A stretch of 64,000 bases of DNA, taken from contig CAZLBP010000017.1 in the NCBI GenBank assembly GCA_964557855.1, forward strand, positions 17,635 through 81,634. Reading direction: 5' to 3'. The notes beneath the pieces were generated by a model. It ran no database searches. It saw only the letters and a program-made list of their open reading frames with translations, and was not told where the DNA came from. Below, one piece after another: positions 36,259 to 44,625 of the stretch (positions are counted from its first letter, which is position 1; each line of letters opens with the position of its first letter). The translations under genes were made by a program, and so were the position numbers. Origin of the DNA: JAJRZL01 sp964557855. GTDB taxonomy: Bacteria > Zixibacteria > MSB-5A5 > GN15 > FEB-12.

Positions 36259-36274
36259 TGCAACCACCGTGCCG
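36259..36274 (-). promoter_or_regulatory. Sigma-54 promoter of the flagellar operon
   Basis: On the minus strand CGGCACG-GTGG-TTGCA. The consensus is TGGCACG-N4-TTGCW, so only the first base differs. GG and GC are separated by exactly 10 bp. It lies about 42 bp upstream of the motE-like start. No activator gene is in the window. Confidence 0.78.
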
Positions 36275-36455
36275 ACGGCCTGGCCTCCCTTATAATGCGT
36301 TGTTGGATACGATCTTAAGCGGCAAACGAGAGTTTCGGAAGAGAAGGGGATTTGGGGTGCTGAGAAATCTTTTCCGCGCTACCATGGAAAATGTTAGTGC
36401 CGGGTGCCCCAGCGCTTGCGGTGGGTTTCCGTTCTGTCACCCCCCTTTTATTCCG

Positions 36456-36722
36456 TGAGCGGCAGATGTCCACATCTGCCGGGCTCAAGCGTAGGACCGG
36501 TCGCGACCTGCCCGCAGTTCGTCAGCCCTTCCCTCGTTCTCAAACTGTAATTGGCACGAGAGACCCGAGTTCCTGCCTCCGCAGGAATGACACGCTGGTG
36601 AGTATCGTTTTCGATGAAGCTACGTTCGTGACGACAATTGTGGCTCTTTCCGACGCGTACAGTTCTGGAATACAATGCGCGACTGGGAACTGCGTTGTCC
36701 TGAGCGGAGCCGAAGGATGTAG
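36456..36722. repeat. Intergenic repeat cluster upstream of the flagellar operon
   Basis: The gap 36275-36740 has no credible gene. It carries the palindrome GGCAGATGTCCACATCTGCC at 36461-36480, a TTCCTGC/GCAGGAA hairpin at 36570-36587, and a TCCTGAGCGGAGCCGAAGGA-type repeat near 36700 that recurs as TCCTGAGCGGAGTCGAAGGG near 38102. Confidence 0.6.
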
Positions 36723-36740
36723 CTGACCGGCCGGGACCTC

Positions 36741-38045
36741 TTAGACCACCGCCCCGCTCAAGTACTCCTCATTAGCATTATCCACCTTCACCCGCACAAT
36801 GCCGCGCCCCGACTCAACCTCAGGTGGCAGCTTTACACGCAAATAATTGTCCGATATTGCAAAGTGAGACCCGTCAGCGTTTGACTTGTGCTCGGAAATG
36901 ACTTCCAGCGTTTCCCCTATCTGTCTATCGTGCGAAGCTGTTCGCATCTGATTCGAAATCCGTGTCAGGATAGAATTACGCTCGCGGATCACTTCGGGAT
37001 TGATCTTGTCGGGTAAGTTCGCGGCGTCCGTCCCCGGGCGGTCCGAGTAACTGAACACATGCAAATAATCCAGCAAGCCGGATTCACAAAGCCGCTTCGT
37101 CTGCTCAAAATCATCTTCCGTCTCCCCCGGAAAACCAACGATGACATCGGCGCCTATGATCGTATTGGAGACTGCTGCCTTAACATCGGAGACCCTCTTG
37201 ATGTAGATAGCTTGATTGTACGGCCGCCGCATCTTGCGCAATATGTCTGATGATGCCGACTGGAGCGGCATATGGAAGTGCCGGCAAATGCGGCCGTTGG
37301 ATTCGGCGAACACATCCACCAGTTCATCCTTAACCGCCTGCGGCTCGATTGAGGACAGCCGCATCCGGTACAGGTCCGTCTCGCGCATGATCATCCGGCA
37401 CAACCCGGCCAGGTTCCTGATTTTCGGCTCACGCAACTTATCGTGGTAGTAACCCATATTCACGCCCGTCAGCACCAGCTCATTGTAGCCGTGACTGACA
37501 AGGCTGTTGATCTCATCTATGAGTTCCGCTGCCGGGCGGTTAGTTAGTCTTCCGCGCACAATCGTGATAATACAGAACGAACACCACTGATTGCAGCCGT
37601 CGGATATCTTCAGCCAGGCGCGGTTGCGGTCATGAAAATCCGAAATCGAGGTCGAACAACTCTTGTCCGGCTCCCGGTCGAATAGGTCGGGGATCTTGCC
37701 GGGCAGGATACGGGCGATATTGTTCTTTTCGTTGTTATGCACGATGACGTCGACCCCCTCCATCCCGGCGATCCGCTCCGGCTCATGGTCCACATAGCAG
37801 CCGACAACCACGATTCGCCCGTCGGGGTTACGGCGTGCAGCCCGACGAATCAGGTACCGGCAGTCCGAATCGGCCCGATGCGTGACCGTGCAGGTGTTAA
37901 TGATGGTCAGATCGGCCTTCTCGCCTTTGTCGGCGCGCCGAAACCCGAACGGATACAGCTCGGCCGCCATCTTCTCGGTCTCATACTGATTCAGCCGACA
38001 CCCAACAGTCTGGAGGCTGATGGTTCTGTCTTTCGTATCCGGCAT
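36741..38045 (-). CDS. mtaB: MtaB-like tRNA t6A37 methylthiotransferase (radical SAM)
   Basis: A 434-residue protein with the MiaB-family layout: an N-terminal UPF0004 domain with TVGCRLNQYETEKMAAELY, a radical-SAM cluster motif GCNQWCSFCII (CxxxCxxC) near residue 150, and a short C-terminal TRAM domain. The start motif GCRLNQYE is nearer MtaB (which converts t6A to ms2t6A at position 37 of tRNA) than MiaB or RimO. It is monocistronic or co-transcribed with fabL. Its closest alternative is MiaB. Confidence 0.88.
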   Translation of the reverse strand: MPDTKDRTISLQTVGCRLNQYETEKMAAELYPFGFRRADKGEKADLTIINTCTVTHRADSDCRYLIRRAARRNPDGRIVVVGCYVDHEPERIAGMEGVDVIVHNNEKNNIARILPGKIPDLFDREPDKSCSTSISDFHDRNRAWLKISDGCNQWCSFCIITIVRGRLTNRPAAELIDEINSLVSHGYNELVLTGVNMGYYHDKLREPKIRNLAGLCRMIMRETDLYRMRLSSIEPQAVKDELVDVFAESNGRICRHFHMPLQSASSDILRKMRRPYNQAIYIKRVSDVKAAVSNTIIGADVIVGFPGETEDDFEQTKRLCESGLLDYLHVFSYSDRPGTDAANLPDKINPEVIRERNSILTRISNQMRTASHDRQIGETLEVISEHKSNADGSHFAISDNYLRVKLPPEVESGRGIVRVKVDNANEEYLSGAVV

Positions 38046-38141
38046 AACTTTTTAATATACGTATGAAAGTCGGGAAAGCGTAGGGGAAATACGGACCCGT
38101 CATCCTGAGCGGAGTCGAAGGGTGAAGCAGTACACCGCCCC

Positions 38142-38891
38142 CTACATCAGCGAATACCCCCCATCTACTATAATCGTCTGCCCCGTTATCCACGAAGCTG
38201 CCGGCGTGCATAAGAACACCACCACATCCGCCACTTCCTCCGGCTTGCCGATTCGCTTGAACGGCGTCCGCGCCGTTACTTCCTTCTTCATCTGCTCGAA
38301 ATTCGGAAACACTTTCAGCGCCGCCGTATCGATAAACCCGCCCGAGACGCAATTGACGTTGATCTTCTTGTCCGCAACCTCGATCGCCGTGTAGCGGACC
38401 ATGTTTTCCACAGCCGCCTTCGAGACGCCGATCGCCGCATAACCGGGGATATACCGGATCGACCCCAGCGATGACATCGCCACGATGCGGGAATGATCGG
38501 GCATCATCGGAATGCCTGTCTGGATACACTGCAAAAACGCCCGCGCATTGGTATGCATGGAGATTTCCCAGTCCTTACGGTTGATATTCATCATATCGGT
38601 GTACGTCCCCAGCGCCGCATTGGATACCATTATGTCCAGTTTACCGAACTTCTCGCGTATCGCATTGAAAATGCCGGCCACTTGTTCCATATTGCCCATA
38701 TTGGCCCGATGCGCCACGCATTCGACACCGTACGTCTCCTTGATATGCTCCTCCGTCGCCTGCGCGTCTTTGCGGCTGCGGAAATAGGTCAGGAAGATAT
38801 CAGCCCCTTTTTCGGCCAGCTTTTGCACGACCGCCTTGCCGATGCCTCGTGTGCCTCCCGAAACGAAAGCCAGTTTGCCCTTTAGTTTCAT
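38142..38891 (-). CDS. fabL: Enoyl-ACP reductase FabL-like short-chain dehydrogenase
   Basis: A 249-residue SDR with the nucleotide motif GGTRGIGK, a downstream SNAALG, and the active-site region SSLGSIRYIPGYAAIGVSK. The Ser-Leu-Gly-Ser-Ile-Arg-Tyr motif and VNCVSGGFIDTAALKVFPN are as in Bacillus FabL. It would carry out the NADPH-dependent last reduction in fatty-acid elongation. ATG 38891 follows GAGG; a start five codons upstream is possible. A general SDR reductase role cannot be excluded. Confidence 0.75.
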   Translation of the reverse strand: MKLKGKLAFVSGGTRGIGKAVVQKLAEKGADIFLTYFRSRKDAQATEEHIKETYGVECVAHRANMGNMEQVAGIFNAIREKFGKLDIMVSNAALGTYTDMMNINRKDWEISMHTNARAFLQCIQTGIPMMPDHSRIVAMSSLGSIRYIPGYAAIGVSKAAVENMVRYTAIEVADKKINVNCVSGGFIDTAALKVFPNFEQMKKEVTARTPFKRIGKPEEVADVVVFLCTPAASWITGQTIIVDGGYSLM

Positions 38892-38920
38892 TGCATTCCT
38901 CTGCATTTACGGTAACGTGA

Positions 38921-39138
38921 GCGGCAGATGTCCACATCTGCCCTTATTTCACCTCGTGCCCAAGTTGTACTTGGGAACGGAAGATCTGGATTCCCGCTTT
39001 CGCGGGAATGATGGTACAAAGTTGTATGTTGCGGGGTCGCCCACCGCTGGCGGTGGGTTCCACTTATCAATACATCCGCCCGAACACACTTCCAATGTGG
39101 CGTCAGGAGACTCCCACCGTCGGGCAAAGTCGCCCGAC
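38921..39138. repeat. Composite of five hairpin repeats between fabL and lipB
   Basis: Five hairpins in 220 bp: 38922-38941 (GGCAGATGT/ACATCTGCC), 38959-38975 (CCCAAGT/ACTTGGG), about 38990-39007 (ATTCCCGC/GCGGGAAT), 39040-39057 (CCCACCGC/GCGGTGGG) and 39119-39138 (GTCGGGC/GCCCGAC). Several recur elsewhere in the window. The whole gap 38892-39166 holds no gene. Confidence 0.65.
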
Positions 39139-39166
39139 GCACGTCGCCTCGTCGCCGGCATCAGGA

Positions 39167-39868
39167 TCAAATCGAATACCCGCCCGCCTGTGACTCGATA
39201 TCTTCCGCCAGACTCTCCAACTCTACCTGCTCGAACCGCGTCCTGAAAACCCGCTCGTATTCCGCCACCAGCTTGTCCCCGAAGCGTTTGATATTGACCT
39301 TCTTGCCGCGCAGCTTCGCAGCCGAGATCATCGTCTTCGGCTCCAAACCGCACGGGTGAATTTGTCGAAAGTCATCCAGGTTTGTGTTGAGGTTGATCGC
39401 CACGCCGTGAAATGTGATCCAGTTCTTAACAGCGATACCGATTGAGGCAATCTTCCGATCATCCACCCATACACCCGTATGTTCGTCATCTTTGCGGGCT
39501 TTGATGTCGTACTTATCGAACGTTTCGATGATGCCTTCCTGGAGATTCGCCATGAACATGTGCAAATCCCGTCCGCGTCGCGTCAAATTGAAGATGAAAT
39601 ACGCGACTAACTGGCCGGGGCCGTGATACGTAACATCGCCACCCCGCTCTATAAACACCGGTTCGATTTTCAGATCCTGGTAATGCTCCTCGTGTCCGTC
39701 TCGACCGATCGTCACCACCGGCGGATGCTGGACCAGCATGATGGTGTCGCGCGCCATACCCTCTTTGCGCATTTTGACCAGTCCCCGCTGCCAGTGATGC
39801 GCTTTGTGAAAGTCGACTTTCCCGACATTGAGCACCCACCCGTAGGGTCGAGACGAAAACACAGGCAT
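39167..39868 (-). CDS. lipB: Lipoate-protein ligase B (octanoyl transferase)
   Basis: A 233-residue protein with family motifs GGDVTYHGPGQLVAYFIFNL (octanoyl-ACP binding), KIASIGIAV (active-site Lys) and HPCGL (catalytic Cys). LipB moves octanoyl from ACP to the lipoyl domain of E2 or GcvH. Fittingly, the gene directly upstream (2-bp gap) encodes an E2 with a lipoyl domain, a clear functional pair. Confidence 0.95.
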   Translation of the reverse strand: MPVFSSRPYGWVLNVGKVDFHKAHHWQRGLVKMRKEGMARDTIMLVQHPPVVTIGRDGHEEHYQDLKIEPVFIERGGDVTYHGPGQLVAYFIFNLTRRGRDLHMFMANLQEGIIETFDKYDIKARKDDEHTGVWVDDRKIASIGIAVKNWITFHGVAINLNTNLDDFRQIHPCGLEPKTMISAAKLRGKKVNIKRFGDKLVAEYERVFRTRFEQVELESLAEDIESQAGGYSI

Positions 39869-39870
39869 TG

Positions 39871-41229
39871 TTATCGGAGATGCATCAGCAGTTTCTTGGG
39901 ATCAGCCAGATACTCGTGTACCCGATGCAGGAAATGCACCGCCGTGTGACCGTCGATCAGCCGGTGATCGAACGACAAGCCGAATGAAGATATATCCCGG
40001 ATAACGATTTCACCGTTAACCACCCACGGCTTTTTGACGATGGCATGTACACCCAGGATAGCCACCTGCGGCTGGTTGATGATGGGCGTCGAGGCTATGG
40101 CACCGTACATCCCGGCGTTGGTGATCGAAAACGTGCCGCCGGAGACATCATCCGGTACCAGGCGGTTAGTCCGGGCCTTTTCGCCGATCTGTGACAGTTC
40201 GACCGCGATTTCGACAATCGTCTTCCGATCCGCATCTTTGATCACCGGCACAATGAGACCTTCGTCGCGCGCCACCGCCACGCCGATATTGTAGAAGTTC
40301 TTGAAGATGATCTCTTTTTCGGTCATGGAGGCGTTGATCTTCGGGAACTCCTTCAATCCGATACAAACGGCCTTCATGATGTAGGGGATATACGTTATAT
40401 TAGCACCGTATGTGGCTTTGAAATCTTCTTTAATGGAATTACGATAGGCGACCAATTCCGTCAGATCGAGGTCTTCAAAGGTCGTCACGTGCGCCGATGT
40501 TTGCACGGAATGCAGCATATGCTCCGAAATGGCCTTGCGGATGCCGACCACGGGCTCACGGCGCTCCCGCTGTGACTCGGGCAACGGCTCGAATTTCGGC
40601 ACCTCGACCTTGACTTTGGGCTCCGTCGGACGGGTCGGCTCGGTTGGCTGCTTGGCAGTCGGGGCAGCCGTCGGCAACGGCGGGGTCGGAATCGGACCCG
40701 GCTTGAAACCGGCCTCGGCGCTGCGCGATTCGACCGCCTTCAGCACATCATCAACCGTGACAATCCCGTCCTTGCCGGTCGGCGTGAGCTTCTCCGGATC
40801 CACTGAATACTCCCGAACCATCATCCGGACCTTCGGTGACATCTTCCCTTTGCCCGCTTGGCCGGTCGGCTTAGCCTCGGGCTGCGGTTTCTTTTTTGCT
40901 TCCGTGGGGGTCGCTTTGGCGCCCGGCGTCGGATCGTCTTTGGCTTTCTTCTTCGGTTCTTCCTTCGGAGCCGGTGCTACGGCATCCCCGCTGCCGTCGT
41001 CAATAATAGCGATGCGTGTGCCCACCGGAACCACGTCTCCTTCGTCCGCCAGCTTCTGCGTCAGAACACCCTCAACCTCGGAGGGGATTTCTATATTGAC
41101 CTTGTCCGTCATCAACTCAACCAGCGGCTGGTTAACCTTGACCTTGTCGCCAACCTCGACTTTCCATTCCAAAACAGTCCCTTCCAGAACCGATTCGCCC
41201 ATCTGAGGCACCAAAATGTCGACTGCCAT
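39871..41229 (-). CDS. Dihydrolipoamide acyltransferase, E2 of a 2-oxo acid dehydrogenase complex
   Basis: A 452-residue protein: one N-terminal lipoyl domain (lysine in LMTDKVNIEIPSE, near residue 43), a Lys/Pro/Ala-rich linker, a peripheral subunit-binding domain (SPKVRMMVREYSVDPEKLT), a second linker, and a catalytic domain with SFGLSFDHRLIDGHTAV (HxxxDG). It could serve pyruvate, 2-oxoglutarate or branched-chain 2-oxo acids; the sequence alone does not decide. E1 and E3 are not adjacent. Confidence 0.92.
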   Translation of the reverse strand: MAVDILVPQMGESVLEGTVLEWKVEVGDKVKVNQPLVELMTDKVNIEIPSEVEGVLTQKLADEGDVVPVGTRIAIIDDGSGDAVAPAPKEEPKKKAKDDPTPGAKATPTEAKKKPQPEAKPTGQAGKGKMSPKVRMMVREYSVDPEKLTPTGKDGIVTVDDVLKAVESRSAEAGFKPGPIPTPPLPTAAPTAKQPTEPTRPTEPKVKVEVPKFEPLPESQRERREPVVGIRKAISEHMLHSVQTSAHVTTFEDLDLTELVAYRNSIKEDFKATYGANITYIPYIMKAVCIGLKEFPKINASMTEKEIIFKNFYNIGVAVARDEGLIVPVIKDADRKTIVEIAVELSQIGEKARTNRLVPDDVSGGTFSITNAGMYGAIASTPIINQPQVAILGVHAIVKKPWVVNGEIVIRDISSFGLSFDHRLIDGHTAVHFLHRVHEYLADPKKLLMHLR

Positions 41230-41331
41230 ATTTTTTAAGTCCTTATTTTATATCAACCTATCTAAAATACAAGAGTGACGAGAAATATACCTCATGAGCC
41301 CCCATAGTCAAGTTTCGATACGGACAAATCC

Positions 41332-42411
41332 CTACTTGATCTCCAGCATCTTCTCCAGCGCCAGGCGCGCTTCGGATTTGGTCGGTTCCGGCACCCGAAT
41401 GGGCTTGATATCCTCGTGGTTCTCGAGCGTATACAGCAGGTCATTGAGTGTCGTTCGGTACATGTTGGCACATACCGGACACGTTTGCCCGGACAGCTCG
41501 AATATGGTCTTATCCGGATGCTCCAGCGCCATGCGGTTGATAAGATTGATCTCCGTCCCGATCGCGATATTCGCTCCGGGCGGCGCCTCCTCGCAGTATT
41601 TCACGATAAACGCCGTGGAACCCACCGCATCCGCCAGATCGACGACTTCCGACGGCGTCTCGGGATGGACCACGATTTTCAGATCGGGGTATTTCTCTCG
41701 CATCATATACACGTGCTCCAGCTTGAAATTCGTGTGGACGTGACAGTGCCCCTTCCAGAGAATGACTTTGGCGTGCTCGATCTTATCGTCGGACAAACCG
41801 CCGTCTTCGCGCGAGAAATCCCAGATGACCATTTCTTCCGGCGTCAGCCCCATCTTCTTACCGGTATTATAGCCCAGATGCTGGTCCGGAAAAAAGAAGA
41901 CCTTTTCCCGCTGATCGAACGCCCAGCGGATGGCAGCATCGGCGTTCGATGACGTGCAGATCATCCCACCATGCCGTCCCGTAAACGCCTTGAGTCCGGC
42001 GGCCGTGTTCATGTACGAGATGGGCATTATATGCTTGTCACCGCCAAATTGCTCGAGATACTCCCAGGCCGCCATGACATCCGTCATCTCGGCCATGTCC
42101 GCCATCGGACAGCCGGCCAGAGGATTGGGCAAATAGACCGTTTGGTGGTCCTCGGTCAGAACATCCGCCGATTCGGCCATAAAATGGACGCCGCAGAACA
42201 CTATTAGTTCCACGTCTTTCCGGTCGGCAGCCAGTTGCGAAAGTCCGTAGCTGTCGCCTCTATGATTTCCGAGCTCGACCACTTCCACCCGCTGGTAGTG
42301 GTGCGTCAATATGAGGAGCTTCTTACCGATCTTCTCCCTGGCCGCCAGGATACGGCTCTTGAGGTCCTCCGTCCGTATCTCGCGATATTCTCTGGGTAAC
42401 GAAAAATACAT
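41332..42411 (-). CDS. nadA: Quinolinate synthase A
   Basis: A 359-residue protein with the three conserved Cys positions that hold the [4Fe-4S] cluster: FCGVHFMAES, MICTSSNADAAI and SGQTCPVCANMYR. Motifs LTHHYQRVEVVELGNHRGDS and HPETPSEVVDLADAVGSTAF are also typical. NadA condenses iminoaspartate with dihydroxyacetone phosphate in NAD synthesis. nadB and nadC are not seen here. It lies 3 bp after the ferredoxin-NADP reductase gene. Confidence 0.95.
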   Translation of the reverse strand: MYFSLPREYREIRTEDLKSRILAAREKIGKKLLILTHHYQRVEVVELGNHRGDSYGLSQLAADRKDVELIVFCGVHFMAESADVLTEDHQTVYLPNPLAGCPMADMAEMTDVMAAWEYLEQFGGDKHIMPISYMNTAAGLKAFTGRHGGMICTSSNADAAIRWAFDQREKVFFFPDQHLGYNTGKKMGLTPEEMVIWDFSREDGGLSDDKIEHAKVILWKGHCHVHTNFKLEHVYMMREKYPDLKIVVHPETPSEVVDLADAVGSTAFIVKYCEEAPPGANIAIGTEINLINRMALEHPDKTIFELSGQTCPVCANMYRTTLNDLLYTLENHEDIKPIRVPEPTKSEARLALEKMLEIK

Positions 42412-42414
42412 ATG

Positions 42415-43473
42415 TCAGTTCTTCTTTTGCTCCTGTTGCCGGTGCCGGCGATGTGCCTTGCGCACGGCCAACTCATGTTTGTCGGTCGAGTGTCCCGGAC
42501 TGATTTTCGACCGCGGGTCAATGTAATTCTTGGCGTTGTTGACGGCCACCGCGACTTCGCCGCAGCCGGTGGAAATCAGCTTCAGTTTGCCGTCATACGT
42601 CACGATATCACCGGCCGCATAAACTCCTTCGATATTGGTACGCATGCGGCTGTCCACAGTTATGGCGTTTTTTTCGATCTCCAGCCCCCAGTTCTCGATC
42701 GGTCCCAGGTTCGTTATGAACCCGATATTGAGCACGACGGCATCAACTCGCAGGCGGCGCTCCTCACCCGTGCGGGTCTGCACGATGGTGGCATACTCGA
42801 TCCAGTCATCCCCTTCCAGCTCCTGCAGCTCCCAGAACGGCACCAGCAAATTGACCGATGAGTTCTTGACTTTGTTGACCGAATCCTCGTGGGCCGAGAA
42901 AAAATCGTTGCGGTGAATATGCGTTATCGATCGCGCTACCGGTTCCAGCATCATGGAATAGTCGAAGGCGGCATCTCCGCCGCCGACAATGAGTATATTT
43001 TTGTCCTTGAAATCGTTCAACCGCCGGCAGGAATAGAACACGCCGCGCCCTTCGAGCTTCTGGATGTTGGGGACATCGAGTGATTTCGGTATATACGCCC
43101 CCAATCCGGCGCAAATGATGACCGTTTTCGAAAAGTGCTCATCTTTGTCAGTAACGAGTTTGATGGCGCCGTCTTCCAGACGCTCAAGGCTGATAACCTT
43201 CTCTCCCATGCAAAACGTGTTGGGATACTGCGCCGCCTGTTCCGTCATGGCCTTCACCAGATCTTTGGCGAGGATTTTGGGAAATCCGGCTACATCATAG
43301 ATGTACTTTTCCGGATAGAGCGCCATCAACCCGCCGCCGATCTCGTCGAGCATATCGATCACTTTGGCCTTGGTCAGACGCAGACCGGCATAGTACAGCC
43401 CATAGAGCGCCACCGGCCCGGCGCCGATGAAGGTGATGTCGAAGATGTCGTTTTCGCGGGTCATTACTGTCAT
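42415..43473 (-). CDS. Ferredoxin-NADP reductase of thioredoxin-reductase-like type
   Basis: A 352-residue FAD/NADPH protein with FIGAGPVALYGLYYAGL at the start and NILIVGGGDAAFDYSMML in the middle, and no CxxC redox motif, so it is not a thioredoxin reductase. The C-terminus has GVYAAGDIVTYDGKLKLIST. This matches the TrxR-like FNR family of many bacteria. It passes electrons between NADPH and ferredoxin or flavodoxin. It could support the peroxiredoxin genes just upstream. Confidence 0.9.
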   Translation of the reverse strand: MTVMTRENDIFDITFIGAGPVALYGLYYAGLRLTKAKVIDMLDEIGGGLMALYPEKYIYDVAGFPKILAKDLVKAMTEQAAQYPNTFCMGEKVISLERLEDGAIKLVTDKDEHFSKTVIICAGLGAYIPKSLDVPNIQKLEGRGVFYSCRRLNDFKDKNILIVGGGDAAFDYSMMLEPVARSITHIHRNDFFSAHEDSVNKVKNSSVNLLVPFWELQELEGDDWIEYATIVQTRTGEERRLRVDAVVLNIGFITNLGPIENWGLEIEKNAITVDSRMRTNIEGVYAAGDIVTYDGKLKLISTGCGEVAVAVNNAKNYIDPRSKISPGHSTDKHELAVRKAHRRHRQQEQKKN

Positions 43474-43531
43474 AGTCGCGTTAAGGCAAAAAGCTTAGAA
43501 CCTGCCTGCTCCCATCGGTCATAACGTGTAC

Positions 43532-43969
43532 CTACTTATGCGCCCTGATCGCCGCCATCACCTTCTCCAGATCCGCCATACCGCGCTCGGCGAAAATGAC
43601 CCTGTTATCCGGCGCCAGGGCGTAAACCGTTCTCGTCACCCCCTTGCCGTCGCCCTTGTTGGCGTTAAATGCAGCGATCGTAGTCGCTTCGGGATCGGAC
43701 AGAATCGGGAATTTGAATCTCTTTTTCTCACGGTAGTTTTGATGCGATTTGGCCGAGGCCGGATTGATGGCCAGCACCTGCGCATCCATCTTCTCGAATC
43801 TCTTTCGCTTCTCTTCCAGAGTAGCTAATTGTTCATTTCAGCCGGGCGTGTTGTTCTTCGGGTAGAACACGATGACCGAGTATTTCCCTTTGAGATCGCC
43901 CGACGAGAGGCGTCCCCCCTCTGCCGACTCCAGATCGAACTCCGGTGCTTTGCTGCCGATTTCCAACAT
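43532..43969 (-). CDS. Selenocysteine-containing peroxiredoxin (Bcp/AhpC-type, UGA at codon 44)
   Basis: From ATG 43969 the frame reads MLEIGSKAPEFDLESAEGGR and reaches FYPKNNTPG, then TGA (43838-43840), then NEQLATLEEKRKRFEK and continues without interruption to 43532 (145 residues). The TGA falls exactly where the family has its peroxidatic Cys (FYPxxNTPGC). Just downstream a SECIS-like hairpin (43807-43825) has its loop G at about 21 nt from the UGA. So UGA most likely encodes selenocysteine at the active site. The rest of the protein has no Cys at all, so it would be a 1-Sec peroxiredoxin needing an external resolving thiol. A nonsense mutation is the alternative, but both halves are intact and the family position is exact. 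Confidence 0.85.
43807..43825 (-). promoter_or_regulatory. Bacterial SECIS-like hairpin downstream of the UGA
   Basis: The RNA reads GCU-A-CUCU-GGA-AGAG-A-AGC: a 3-bp lower stem, an A-A mismatch, a 4-bp upper stem and a GGA loop with G in first position. The loop begins 21 nt after the UGA. bSECIS elements as known have an apical loop with a G among its first two bases and about 16-37 nt between the UGA and the loop. Confidence 0.75.
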
Positions 43970-44046
43970 GGGTTGCTTCTTTCTCCAAAAGGTTAACATA
44001 GTAGATATAAAACGCGCGCGCGCTTCAAGCGTTCCGATCCCCTGCG

Positions 44047-44550
44047 CTAATCTTGTAGATTCAGTTTGTTGGCTTCGCGGAAGAGGGCTTCGTTGTCCGG
44101 CAGCTCGGCGATATTAACGTGCTCGATATAGCGGATTATCCCCTGTTTGTCGATCAGGAACACCACGCGCTCCGAATACCCCTTTATGTTCAGCACACCG
44201 TATTTGTCGGCCACTTCTCCGTGAGGATAGAAATCCGACATCAGCGGAAATGACAGGCCACCCAGCGACTTCGCCCACGCTATGTGACACGGCACTGAGT
44301 CAACCGAGATGGCCAGCAGCTGAATATCTCGTTTCTCGAATTCATCGATGATGTTCTGATACTCAGGCACCTGCGTGGCACACACCGGTGTCCAGTCGCC
44401 CGGATAAAAGGCCAGCACGACGTTTTTGCGTCCCTGGTACCAGGCCAGATTCAGTTCACCTTCGTTGTGCGTATGTAGCGTGAAATCCGGCGCCGGATCA
44501 CCTATCTTCAGTTTCTTGGTGAAGTTCTTCTTCTCGCGAGCTACTTTCAT
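44047..44550 (-). CDS. Peroxiredoxin (AhpC/TSA family)
   Basis: A 167-residue thioredoxin-fold protein with the peroxidatic Cys in FYPGDWTPVCATQVPEY near residue 56 and a second Cys in VDSVPCHIAW. It reduces hydrogen peroxide and organic hydroperoxides. ATG 44550 is preferred as GGGGAGAG lies just before it; an upstream start is less likely. It is next to the selenocysteine peroxiredoxin (77-bp gap) and the ferritin-like gene, forming an oxidative-defence group. Confidence 0.92.
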   Translation of the reverse strand: MKVAREKKNFTKKLKIGDPAPDFTLHTHNEGELNLAWYQGRKNVVLAFYPGDWTPVCATQVPEYQNIIDEFEKRDIQLLAISVDSVPCHIAWAKSLGGLSFPLMSDFYPHGEVADKYGVLNIKGYSERVVFLIDKQGIIRYIEHVNIAELPDNEALFREANKLNLQD

Positions 44551-44625
44551 CGTTTCTCTCTCCCCGCCACATTTATTATCAAACCGAACCGCTGCCGGGA
44601 TCACCTGACAGCAGGTCGTCAGCGT

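Noticed and set aside
43838..43840. UGA in the peroxiredoxin as evidence of a recoded genetic code or a plain pseudogene
   Set aside because: Other genes of the window use TGA as a normal stop, and the UGA is exactly at the catalytic Cys with a SECIS-like hairpin after it, so selenocysteine fits better.
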